Shown one piece after another: positions 37,583 to 45,731 of a DNA stretch of 64,000 nucleotides. A program made the translations under genes and the position numbers. Within the stretch, counting starts at the first letter, position 1. Every line of letters begins with the position of its first letter. This DNA is from Clostridium algifaecis (GTDB lineage Bacteria; Bacillota; Clostridia; Clostridiales; Clostridiaceae): positions 1-64,000 of the forward strand of contig NZ_JAGGLM010000005.1 of the NCBI RefSeq assembly GCF_017874415.1. Direction: 5' to 3'. A model generated the notes under the pieces. The model saw only the letters and a list, made by a program, of their open reading frames with translations. It did not search any database and was not told the origin of the DNA.

Positions 37583-38998
37583 ATGTATGAAGGTATACAT
37601 AAGTATTTAAAAGAATGTGGTAAGATAATTCTAATATCTATAGGTGTATCAGCTACATCTAGTTTGATTTTATATAAAAATATAGGAATGAGTACATCAT
37701 TTATGCTTTTCATAGCACTTTTATGTTTAATTATAGACTTGTATCTAATATATAAGGATAGAAGAAAGTCTATAATTATATTTTTACTTTTGCTGCCAAT
37801 TTATACTACAGTTAGACGAATATGTTATTTTGATATATTTTTTATTAAGGTAACATTTGAAACGATTTACATAACAGTATTATTTGCAAGTAGTTTTAGA
37901 GATGTGATTAAAACTGTAAAAAATTTATCATTTAATTTTATGTTTATGATATTGGCATTTTTTTTATTTTGTGTAAATAGCAGTTTTTATTCTGTAGATA
38001 TATTGGGAGCACTTAGTGAAGTATACATAGGTGTTTTAACCCCTATAATGTTCATGCTATGTTTTATGACATATTTTAATAAAGATGATAAAAATAAAAT
38101 ATATTATATTTTGATTAGTGCGCTTGATTTTAGCTGTTTATATGGTTTTGTACAGCTTTTAAGCAAAGGAATTTCATTAACTTCAATTAGAGATAACAGA
38201 ATATCTTTAACATTTGGTTTTAATAATGTAAATATATTTGCAGGTATATTAATTGCTGTATTTCCACTGCTTATTGAAATGATATTATATAAGAAAAACA
38301 GTAGAAAGGAAAAACTTGTTTTGTATTCTTCGTTTTTGCTCTATTCCATATCTTTACTAATAACTTTTAGCAGAGGCGCATGGATTTGTTATATAGCTAT
38401 AATATTTATGTCTTTATACAGCAAAAAATACAGAAAAGTTTTCGTAGCACTATTGGTACCGGCACTCTTTATAGCTAAACCTGTTTTTCATTATATAATA
38501 AGCAGGGGTACTACAACATCATTTTTGAATAACGAATCTGCGGTAGCAAGGCTGCAATCTATATTTACAGATATAATACTTATGAAAAAATATCCATTTG
38601 GAATAGGTGGAGGAAACTTTGCCGAAGCATATAAGAACTTTTCACTTGAAGGATATTTTGCTATGCCAAAATATATAAGATATAGAGCTATCGCACCAAG
38701 TTATACTCTGGAAAATGCCCATAATTTAATTTTACAAATAGGAGTTGAATTTGGCATAGCAGCAGCATGTATATTTGTTTTAATTATAATAAACAGATTA
38801 AAAACAGCTGCTAAGAATTTGAACTATAGCAGGGGTGCATTCAATTCTATTTTCATATATTTTGTATTTTCATTAATTACGGGAAATGAATTTGATCATA
38901 AAGGTATAATAATGGGAACAATAATAATGTTTGCTATGTTTAGTATAATAGAATTATATTTAAAAAAGGATATGGAGAATAAACGAAAAATAATTTAA
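37583..38998 (+). CDS. O-antigen ligase/polymerase family (Wzy-like) membrane protein 3
   Basis: About 471 residues from ATG 37583, with GGAGA nearby; an in-frame ATG at 37553 exists but has a poor site. Ten or more membrane helices, FNNVNIFAGILIAVFPLL, ITFSRGAWICYIAIIF and the loop YTLENAHNLILQIGVEFG place it in the O-antigen ligase/Wzy superfamily. It is the polymerase candidate of block B. Confidence 0.87.
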   Translation: MYEGIHKYLKECGKIILISIGVSATSSLILYKNIGMSTSFMLFIALLCLIIDLYLIYKDRRKSIIIFLLLLPIYTTVRRICYFDIFFIKVTFETIYITVLFASSFRDVIKTVKNLSFNFMFMILAFFLFCVNSSFYSVDILGALSEVYIGVLTPIMFMLCFMTYFNKDDKNKIYYILISALDFSCLYGFVQLLSKGISLTSIRDNRISLTFGFNNVNIFAGILIAVFPLLIEMILYKKNSRKEKLVLYSSFLLYSISLLITFSRGAWICYIAIIFMSLYSKKYRKVFVALLVPALFIAKPVFHYIISRGTTTSFLNNESAVARLQSIFTDIILMKKYPFGIGGGNFAEAYKNFSLEGYFAMPKYIRYRAIAPSYTLENAHNLILQIGVEFGIAAACIFVLIIINRLKTAAKNLNYSRGAFNSIFIYFVFSLITGNEFDHKGIIMGTIIMFAMFSIIELYLKKDMENKRKII

Positions 38999-39013
38999 AA
39001 ATTGGTGATTAAT

Positions 39014-40117
39014 ATGAATGTATTACATATAATATCCGGAAATGATAATGGCGGCGGCGGAAATCATGTCATAAATATATGTTCCAATGATATAGATGAT
39101 ATGAAATGTTCTATATTGTGCATAGGCAGCGGGCCGTTGTATGATAAAGCATTAAAAAATAATATAAGTGCTTTTAATTTTACATTTAAACAGATAATTA
39201 ATGGAAAATTAGAAGATATTATATATAAGAACGATATAGATATGCTGAATTTTCATGGAGCTAAGTCTAATTTTTTATATTTTATAATGAATAAAAAATT
39301 GAATTTGCCATGTATAGCTACTGTTCACAGCGATTATAGATATGATTTTTTAAATAATAGCTTTAAAAGGTATTTTTATACACCACTTAGTATTATTGGG
39401 CTCAAAAAATTTAATAGCTATATATGTGTATCTGATTATTTGAAAAAACTGCTTGAAGATAATAATTTTAAAGGAAATAAGTACGTAGTGAATAATGGAG
39501 TGAAGTTTGATTCTTTTAAGGAAAGTATTTCGCCTGATATACTTAGACAGGAATTTCATATTAGAAGTGAAGACTTTGTTTATGTTATGATAGCAAGGAT
39601 GCATCCTATTAAAAATCACAAAAAACTTATAAAAGCATTTTCATATTTAAAAAAAGAGTTTGAAAATGTAAAGTTGCTTTTAGTAGGGGATGGTCCTTTA
39701 GAGGAACATCTAAAGAAGCTGTCATATGATTTAAAAATTAGAGATAGTGTAAAATTTGCTGGCTTCAGAGATAATCCTCTTGATTTTATAAATGCTTCAG
39801 ATATAAGTGTTTTAACATCTTTTAGTGAAGGTGGGGCACCTCCACTTGTAATACTTGAAAGTGCAATCTTAAAAAAATCAATTATATGTTCAAATGTTTG
39901 TGATATGGACAAAAGTATAAATAAAGGCAGTGGATATTTAGTAAATCCAGATAATGAAAGAGATATTTTTACTAATATGAAGACAGCTTATTTAAATAGA
40001 AAAAATTTATGCTATATGGGAGAAAACTTATATAATGATATGGTCATAAAATTTTCTTTGGAAAAATTCTGGCAAAATTATTATAATGCCTACAAACAGA
40101 TTTTAAGTGGAGTGTAA
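39014..40117 (+). CDS. GT4 family glycosyltransferase
   Basis: About 367 residues from ATG 39014 (GGTGAT upstream, TTG 39002 rejected). The N-terminus HIISGNDNGGGGNHVINI holds the GT4 acceptor-side glycine loop; MIARMHPIKNHKKLIKAF, LVGDGPLEEHLKKLS and FSEGGAPPLVILESAIL are donor-domain motifs. The next gene follows after 3 bases, so they are translationally linked. Confidence 0.88.
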   Translation: MNVLHIISGNDNGGGGNHVINICSNDIDDMKCSILCIGSGPLYDKALKNNISAFNFTFKQIINGKLEDIIYKNDIDMLNFHGAKSNFLYFIMNKKLNLPCIATVHSDYRYDFLNNSFKRYFYTPLSIIGLKKFNSYICVSDYLKKLLEDNNFKGNKYVVNNGVKFDSFKESISPDILRQEFHIRSEDFVYVMIARMHPIKNHKKLIKAFSYLKKEFENVKLLLVGDGPLEEHLKKLSYDLKIRDSVKFAGFRDNPLDFINASDISVLTSFSEGGAPPLVILESAILKKSIICSNVCDMDKSINKGSGYLVNPDNERDIFTNMKTAYLNRKNLCYMGENLYNDMVIKFSLEKFWQNYYNAYKQILSGV

Positions 40118-40120
40118 TAT

Positions 40121-41683
40121 ATGAAAAAAAAGACATTCATAAAAAGTTCTATAATAGTTATGATTTTAATAGTAGCTGGAAAGATAGTGGCTCTTTTTAG
40201 AGATTCTCTTATAGCATCAAAATTTGGGGCAACTTATGTTACAGATATATATAATGTTGCCATAGGTATAGTAAATCTTTTAACTACAATAAGTTATGGA
40301 CTTACAACTACATTTATACCATTAAATACTGAATATATAGAAAAAGGCAATATAAAAAATAGAAATAGATTTGTAAATAATGTAATAAGTATAGCTTCAA
40401 TAGTTACTATATTTATTACAATAGTACTTATGCTATTTACAAAGCAAATAATATATTTATTTGGACATGGGTTTACGTCTAAGCCTGTAGTCTTTAATAC
40501 TTCTGTTGAGATAACAAGGATAATGTTTATAGCGCTTATATTTATAACTATTCAAAGTGTAGTTGCTGGAGTGCTTCAATCTCATAAGGAATTTTATGAA
40601 CCTGCTGCAATGGCGCTTGTATCAAATTTAGTATATGTAGTTTATCTGATATTTTTAACGGAAAAATATGGCATAAAGGGTTTTGCCGTAGCAACAGTAA
40701 TAGGATTTTTTGCTCAGCTTATAATAAATTTACCTAAGTATAGGAAGCTAGGGTATAGATATTTTCCAACACTTAATTTTAAAGATGAAAGTACAGTCAG
40801 GATGTTCAAACTTATGACTCCTATAGTTGTAAGTACATCAGTAGTACAACTTAATGTATTTGTCAATAGATCATTTGCAAACAATATATATTTTGGAGCA
40901 GTTACGGTACTCGACTTTTCAAATAAGATAAATACTCTTGCATATGAAGTATTTGCTATAGGTATTGCCATGATTGTATATCCTACTTTATCTGAGTTTG
41001 CAGTTAAAGGAGATTTTACTAAGTATAAAAAATCACTGGGTAGTGCACTTACAACAATAATTATGATAATGGTTCCTGCGTCAGTAGCTATAGGAATGCT
41101 CAGAATACCACTTGTTACAGTAATATTCGGCAGAGGCGCTTTTACTGTAAAAGATGTAAATTTAACTGCAGGTGCCCTTTTATTTTACTGTCCTGCGATG
41201 ATTGCTTATGGTGTAAGGGATATATTAAATAAGGCTTTTTATTCGTTAAAGGATGCAAAAACACCAATGATAAATAGCTTGTTTGGAATAATAATAAATA
41301 TAATAATAAATATATTCATAGTAAAATATATGAAGGTATCGGGGCTTACTCTTGCCACTACTATATCTGCAGTTATGACTACTGTTCTCATGTTATGGGA
41401 CTTGAATAAAAAGATTAAAGGAATAGATTTAAAGAATATTTTTGTGAATTTTATTAAAGTATCAATAGCATCAATGGTAATGGCTCTTTTTATATTTTTT
41501 ATCAACAAAATATGTGCTGTTGAATTCACAAATGCTATGAAGAGCAGTATAATTTCAATTTTAGTATCTTTTGTATTGGGAAGTATTGTTTATTTCATGT
41601 GTCTTTATATTGTAAAAATTAAAGAATACAGTGATTTGATAAACAAACTAAAAAATTTTATGTTAAAAAGAAATATACAATAA
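40121..41683 (+). CDS. MurJ/MviN-type lipid-linked oligosaccharide flippase 2
   Basis: 520 residues, polytopic, with the same family marks as the protein at 22470 (KIVALFRDSLIASKFGATY, GVRDILNKAFYSLKDAKTPM) but clearly divergent along its length. It lies in block B between a GT4 and an acyltransferase, suggesting export of the block B repeat unit. GGAGTG ribosome site. Confidence 0.9.
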   Translation: MKKKTFIKSSIIVMILIVAGKIVALFRDSLIASKFGATYVTDIYNVAIGIVNLLTTISYGLTTTFIPLNTEYIEKGNIKNRNRFVNNVISIASIVTIFITIVLMLFTKQIIYLFGHGFTSKPVVFNTSVEITRIMFIALIFITIQSVVAGVLQSHKEFYEPAAMALVSNLVYVVYLIFLTEKYGIKGFAVATVIGFFAQLIINLPKYRKLGYRYFPTLNFKDESTVRMFKLMTPIVVSTSVVQLNVFVNRSFANNIYFGAVTVLDFSNKINTLAYEVFAIGIAMIVYPTLSEFAVKGDFTKYKKSLGSALTTIIMIMVPASVAIGMLRIPLVTVIFGRGAFTVKDVNLTAGALLFYCPAMIAYGVRDILNKAFYSLKDAKTPMINSLFGIIINIIINIFIVKYMKVSGLTLATTISAVMTTVLMLWDLNKKIKGIDLKNIFVNFIKVSIASMVMALFIFFINKICAVEFTNAMKSSIISILVSFVLGSIVYFMCLYIVKIKEYSDLINKLKNFMLKRNIQ

Positions 41684-41720
41684 AATGGAGAAGGTGTTTT
41701 GAATTAGTAAGGAACGTATT

Positions 41721-42698
41721 TTGCAAATGGATGTAATTAGAGCAATGTCAATAATTGCAGTAATATGTATCCATGTTTCTGCAACTGTACTTGGATATAA
41801 ACCTTATTCCAGTACATATAACTTTACATATGCATTAAATCAAATTTCAAGATTTTCTGTTCCTGCATTTATATTTATATCAGGTATGGGTCTTACTATA
41901 AGCTATAATAAAAAACAGGGATATTTATATTTCTTAATGAAGAGATTAAAAAAAATTATTCCACAGTATTTTATATGGTGTCTGATTTATATATTTGTAA
42001 TTACTAAAAATTTCAATATACGACAGGATATAAATTATATAATATATGGTAAAGTATTTTATCATTTTTATTTTATACCTCTGATAGTTGAATTTTATGT
42101 GATTTTCCCATTTATTTATAAATTTATAGGAAATAAATTATGGTTGTTAATTAGTTGTATTATTAGTGTTTTAGTAATTGTATATACGTATTATTATGGA
42201 AATATTACAACTAATATGTGGTTCTGGGACAAAAAAAATTTGTTGTATTGGCTTTTTTATTTTTCACTTGGAGGTTATATAGGCAAGAATAGAGAAATTT
42301 TTTTTCAAAAGCTTCAAAAATATAAATATTTAATTTTTATAATGTTTATATGTTCAATATTTTATCTTCTGGATGCCATTATTTTAGGCAATCAATATTC
42401 AAGAAATCTTGAACATATAGTGACATTTCAGAGACCTTCAGTTATAGTATATAGTGTACTTATTATACTGTGTATATTGAGCATAAACTGGAAAAATGGT
42501 TTATTTATGTGTATAGTAAGATATATATCTGATGGAAGTTACACTGTTTATCTGTGTCATGCAGGTATACTTTATTTTTGTACTAAATATTACATCGATA
42601 ATAGTTATGCAATAGGTAGCGCGCATTTTGAATTAAAAGCTATTTTAATTACATTCTTTGGGGCTATAATAATAAATAGAATAAAAAAGTTTTTATAA
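41721..42698 (+). CDS. Acyltransferase family 3 (OatA/WecH-like) membrane protein
   Basis: 325 residues with about ten membrane helices. The N-terminus MDVIRAMSIIAVICIHVSA is the acyltransferase-3 signature with the key His, followed by FSVPAFIFISGMG. These proteins O-acetylate surface polysaccharides. Start: TTG 41721 has AAGGA 7 bases upstream; the frame is also open back to ATT 41703 (reading ISKER), which has GGAGAAGGTG upstream and would give the longer N-terminus usual in the family. The start is therefore unsettled. Confidence 0.88.
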   Translation: MQMDVIRAMSIIAVICIHVSATVLGYKPYSSTYNFTYALNQISRFSVPAFIFISGMGLTISYNKKQGYLYFLMKRLKKIIPQYFIWCLIYIFVITKNFNIRQDINYIIYGKVFYHFYFIPLIVEFYVIFPFIYKFIGNKLWLLISCIISVLVIVYTYYYGNITTNMWFWDKKNLLYWLFYFSLGGYIGKNREIFFQKLQKYKYLIFIMFICSIFYLLDAIILGNQYSRNLEHIVTFQRPSVIVYSVLIILCILSINWKNGLFMCIVRYISDGSYTVYLCHAGILYFCTKYYIDNSYAIGSAHFELKAILITFFGAIIINRIKKFL

Positions 42699-42726
42699 TT
42701 AAGTAAATTATAGAGGGAGGAAATTT

Positions 42727-43380
42727 ATGCAGGCCGAAGATATAAAAATTGACTTGGATAGAGATATAAATAGAAAGAAGATACAATTTTTTATAAAGAG
42801 AATATTTGATTTTATACTTTCGCTTATAGGAATAGTGGTGTTAAGCCCAATATTTTTAATAGTTGCTATCTGGATCAGGCATGATTCAAAAGGTCCGGTT
42901 ATATTCAAGCAAATTAGGGTTGGAAAAGGTGGAAATAATTTTACTATATATAAATTTAGAACCATGATAGTAAACGCTGAAAAAAAAAGAGAATTGGATA
43001 TAGATAAAAATGATTTAAAAAATTTTGTGTTTCAGAGCAAAAGTGATAATAGAGTTACAAAATCCGGTGCTTTTTTAAGAAAAACAAGTTTGGATGAAAT
43101 TCCGCAGCTTGTAAATGTATTAATGGGAAATATGAGTTTAGTCGGTCCTAGACCTGAAATACCTGATGTGGTTAAACTTTATACTGAATCGTATGCTCAG
43201 AGACTTATGGTTACACCTGGAATAACCGGGCTTGCACAGGTAAGTGGAAGAGGAGAAATTGAACTTGGCAAAACAGTATCATATGATTTAACCTATATAA
43301 AAAATTTTTCTATATTTATGGACATAAAAATACTTTTTAAGACAGTTTTCTCTGTATTTAAGAGTGAAGGAGCGTTTTAA
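42727..43380 (+). CDS. Initiating phosphoglycosyl transferase (short, PglC/WbaP-core type)
   Basis: 217 residues; transfers a sugar-1-phosphate to undecaprenyl phosphate to begin the repeat unit. A single hydrophobic re-entrant segment ([23 protein letters not shown]) is followed by [52 protein letters not shown] and [12 protein letters not shown], all standard for the family. It lacks the N-terminal multi-helix region of WbaP. GAGGGAGG ribosome site. It is the only initiating transferase in the locus, so both blocks may depend on it. Confidence 0.95.
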   Translation: MQAEDIKIDLDRDINRKKIQFFIKRIFDFILSLIGIVVLSPIFLIVAIWIRHDSKGPVIFKQIRVGKGGNNFTIYKFRTMIVNAEKKRELDIDKNDLKNFVFQSKSDNRVTKSGAFLRKTSLDEIPQLVNVLMGNMSLVGPRPEIPDVVKLYTESYAQRLMVTPGITGLAQVSGRGEIELGKTVSYDLTYIKNFSIFMDIKILFKTVFSVFKSEGAF

Positions 43381-43398
43381 AAAACTATGGGGGAAAAT

Positions 43399-44115
43399 AT
43401 GTTTACAAAAATATTAGGCTATGATGTATTTAATAAAACAAAGAATGATTTTATTAAGTATATAGAAAATTTTGATAAGATAAATATAGTATCCGGGAAT
43501 CCTGAAGTACTATATAATGGTATTAATGATCCTGTATTGTTTGAATGTTTCACACAAAATAATTCAGTAATAATACCGGATGGAGTTGGAACTGTACTGG
43601 CTTCTAAAGTAATAAAAAAACCTGTAGCAGAAAAAATTGCAGGAATAGATGTTATGAAAAGCATTATTGAAAAATGTGAGAATGAAAATAAGACTGTATA
43701 TTTTTTAGGGGCTAAACAGAATGTACTTGAAAATTGTATTAAGAATTTAAAAAGTACTTATAAAAATTTAAAAATAGCCGGAAGTCATAATGGATATTTT
43801 AATCTGGACAGCTGTGAAGATATTATAAATGATATAAATAAAAGCAGACCATATGCTATTTTTGTAGCTATGGGTTCGCCGAAACAGGATATATTTATAA
43901 GTAGAAACTTAGAAAAACTTCCATGCAGTATATTTATGGGAGTTGGCGGCAGCTTTGATGTATTTTCAGGAAATGTAAAAAGGGCACCAAAATGGATGAT
44001 AGGGTTTGGATTAGAGTGGCTGTACAGAGTTATCAAAGAGCCATGGAGAATAAGAAGATTGTCATCCATACCTAAATTTTTGATAAAAGTTATAGAGTAC
44101 AATAGAGTAAATTAA
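43399..44115 (+). CDS. WecG/TagA/CpsF family glycosyltransferase
   Basis: About 238 residues from ATG 43399 (GGGGGA upstream; ATG 43387 would overlap the site). Motifs: NPEVLYNGIND, IPDGVGTVLASK, YFLGAKQNVLENC, FVAMGSPKQDIFI, GGSFDVFSG and APKWMIGFGLEWLYR near the C-terminus. Known members add ManNAc or ManNAcA to lipid-linked GlcNAc, the second step of teichoic-acid linkage or ECA synthesis. A ManNAc-uronic acid donor from block A would fit. It is the last gene of the locus. Confidence 0.93.
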   Translation: MFTKILGYDVFNKTKNDFIKYIENFDKINIVSGNPEVLYNGINDPVLFECFTQNNSVIIPDGVGTVLASKVIKKPVAEKIAGIDVMKSIIEKCENENKTVYFLGAKQNVLENCIKNLKSTYKNLKIAGSHNGYFNLDSCEDIINDINKSRPYAIFVAMGSPKQDIFISRNLEKLPCSIFMGVGGSFDVFSGNVKRAPKWMIGFGLEWLYRVIKEPWRIRRLSSIPKFLIKVIEYNRVN

Positions 44116-44145
44116 TATTCAGTGTACTCTATAACTTTTTAGCTT
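44088..44145 (+). terminator. Strong terminator of the polysaccharide locus
   Basis: A perfect 13-bp stem, AGTTATAGAGTAC (44088-44100) with GTACTCTATAACT (44124-44136), followed by TTTTTAGCTTTTTTTT. The 5' arm lies within the end of the TagA-like gene and its stop codon is in the loop. The T-run overlaps the 3' end of the convergent Rrf2 gene. Confidence 0.88.
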
Positions 44146-44549
44146 TTTTTTAATAAATCTCCAAAAGTTATGTTTTTAAGATCAAGAACCAGGTTATTTT
44201 GTATTTTTGACAAAGCTAAATGTACTTCACAGGTAGAAGCGTTATTTATATTGCACTCATTAGGATCGTTAAGACACCTACTTATATATATTGGCCCGTC
44301 TATAGCTTCAATAACATCTTTTAAAGTGATTTCATCCGGTGTATGATTTAGAGAATAACCACCGTTTACACCTCTATAGGATTTTATAATACCAGAATGA
44401 GTTAGTTTCCTGAGTAATTTTAGAAGAAACCTAAGTGGTATACCTTGATCTTTTGATATGGATTTAGCTTCAATTTTTTCACCGTAACCTAGTTTAGACA
44501 AGTATAGTATAACTCTAAAGCTATAATCCGCTTCTTGCGTAATTCTCAT
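44139..44549 (-). CDS. Rrf2 family transcriptional regulator
   Basis: 136 residues, winged-helix Rrf2 repressor: MRITQEADYSFRVILYLSK, SISKDQGIPLRFLLKLLRKL as recognition helix and GVNGGYSLNHTPDEITLKDVIEAIDG as wing. Cys92, Cys99 and Cys107 match the positions of the IscR-type Fe-S ligands (IscR 92, 98, 104), so redox or iron sensing is plausible. No isc/suf or nrf-type target is adjacent; the upstream neighbour on this strand is pdaA. AGGGAGAT ribosome site. Confidence 0.92.
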   Translation of the reverse strand: MRITQEADYSFRVILYLSKLGYGEKIEAKSISKDQGIPLRFLLKLLRKLTHSGIIKSYRGVNGGYSLNHTPDEITLKDVIEAIDGPIYISRCLNDPNECNINNASTCEVHLALSKIQNNLVLDLKNITFGDLLKKS

Positions 44550-44712
44550 AATATCTCCCTCAAATATAAATTAGATTAATTAAACATTCTATTAATATTT
44601 AAATTAGTATAAAATAATTAGTTTATCATAATATAATTAATTATAACTAAGTTTTTATATAATATAAAGTAAAATCATAAAGTAATTATATTTTGGGGAA
44701 GGATAAAACAAG

Positions 44713-45591
44713 TTATGGTAATTTATCCAGGCTCTCAAGAGTATAACCGTTAGCTTTCCAATCCTTAATTACTGAATCCAAAATTTCTGAATTTGTTTTT
44801 GAAACTGCATGAAGTAAAATTATAGCACCATTATGAGTTCTGCTTAATATTTTATTTTTTGCAAATTCAGGTGAAGGCTGTTTATTTCTATTCCAGTCAT
44901 TATAAGCAAAACTCCAGAATATCGTCTTATAGCCTAGTTTCTTGGTATAAAAGAGCGATAATTCACTATATTTTCCCATCGGAGGTCTAAAAAACTTAGG
45001 CATTTCCTTTCCTGTAACTTTTGTGTAAGCTTTTTCTGTTACTGTAAATTCATTTTGAAATTTTTGTGTGTTTTTTGCCTGCTTTGCCATGGAAAGATGT
45101 TTTGCTGTATGATTACATACTAAATGTCCTTCATTTACCATCCTTTTTATGAGATCTTCATTATCTTTTATATATGGAGTGGTAACAAAGAAGGCAGCTT
45201 TTACGTTATTCTTTTTTAGAATATCGAGAATTTTATCGGTATATCCATTTTCATATCCTTCATCGAAGGTTAAATAAATAACTTTTTTTGAAGTATCACC
45301 CAAATAATATCCTGAATATTTTTTTATGAGATTTAAGATCTCAGCAGGCTCTTCAGATGGAGTTCCATCATTTTTAGGTTTAAAAAACCAATTTTTTTCG
45401 GATTTACTTAATTGAGAAATATCCAGTCCTTTGAGCAGATTTTCGTCATTTTCTTTAGCATCATTTTTAAAAATATTGGTATATTTATTTCCTATATTAT
45501 TTGAAACGCTTATATTGCAAGCTTTTGCTCTAAAAAAAAGCGACATGGAAATTATAAATATTAAAAAAAATGATATTAAACTTTTCTTCAT
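44713..45591 (-). CDS. pdaA: Polysaccharide deacetylase PdaA (muramic delta-lactam formation)
   Basis: About 292 residues from the codon at 45591 (AGGTGATG upstream; the longer 45609 start is disfavoured). A signal peptide or anchor covers 1-25. The NodB domain shows YLTFDEGYENGYT (Asp110), NHTAKH with His161 and His165 as metal ligands, FFRPPMGKYS and AIILLHAVS. The TFDEGYENG form and the NWFFKP region are characteristic of PdaA, which deacetylates MurNAc for spore-cortex muramic lactam and is needed for germination. Expression in the forespore is expected from the family; no clear sigma-G promoter was found. It is divergent from the methyltransferase. Confidence 0.9.
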   Translation of the reverse strand: MKKSLISFFLIFIISMSLFFRAKACNISVSNNIGNKYTNIFKNDAKENDENLLKGLDISQLSKSEKNWFFKPKNDGTPSEEPAEILNLIKKYSGYYLGDTSKKVIYLTFDEGYENGYTDKILDILKKNNVKAAFFVTTPYIKDNEDLIKRMVNEGHLVCNHTAKHLSMAKQAKNTQKFQNEFTVTEKAYTKVTGKEMPKFFRPPMGKYSELSLFYTKKLGYKTIFWSFAYNDWNRNKQPSPEFAKNKILSRTHNGAIILLHAVSKTNSEILDSVIKDWKANGYTLESLDKLP

Positions 45592-45731
45592 ATACACATC
45601 ACCTACCATAAGTATGATATATTTATGGTATACTTGATAAAATAATTTATACTACTAATATGCTAGAAATAAATTCTAAATTATTTATAAATTAAATAAA
45701 AATTTATTTTAATAAGGCGAAGGTTTATAAA

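Noticed and set aside
45592-45731. A sigma-G promoter for pdaA.
   Set aside because: AGTATA and CATAAATA-like pieces occur but their spacing does not fit the sigma-G consensus.
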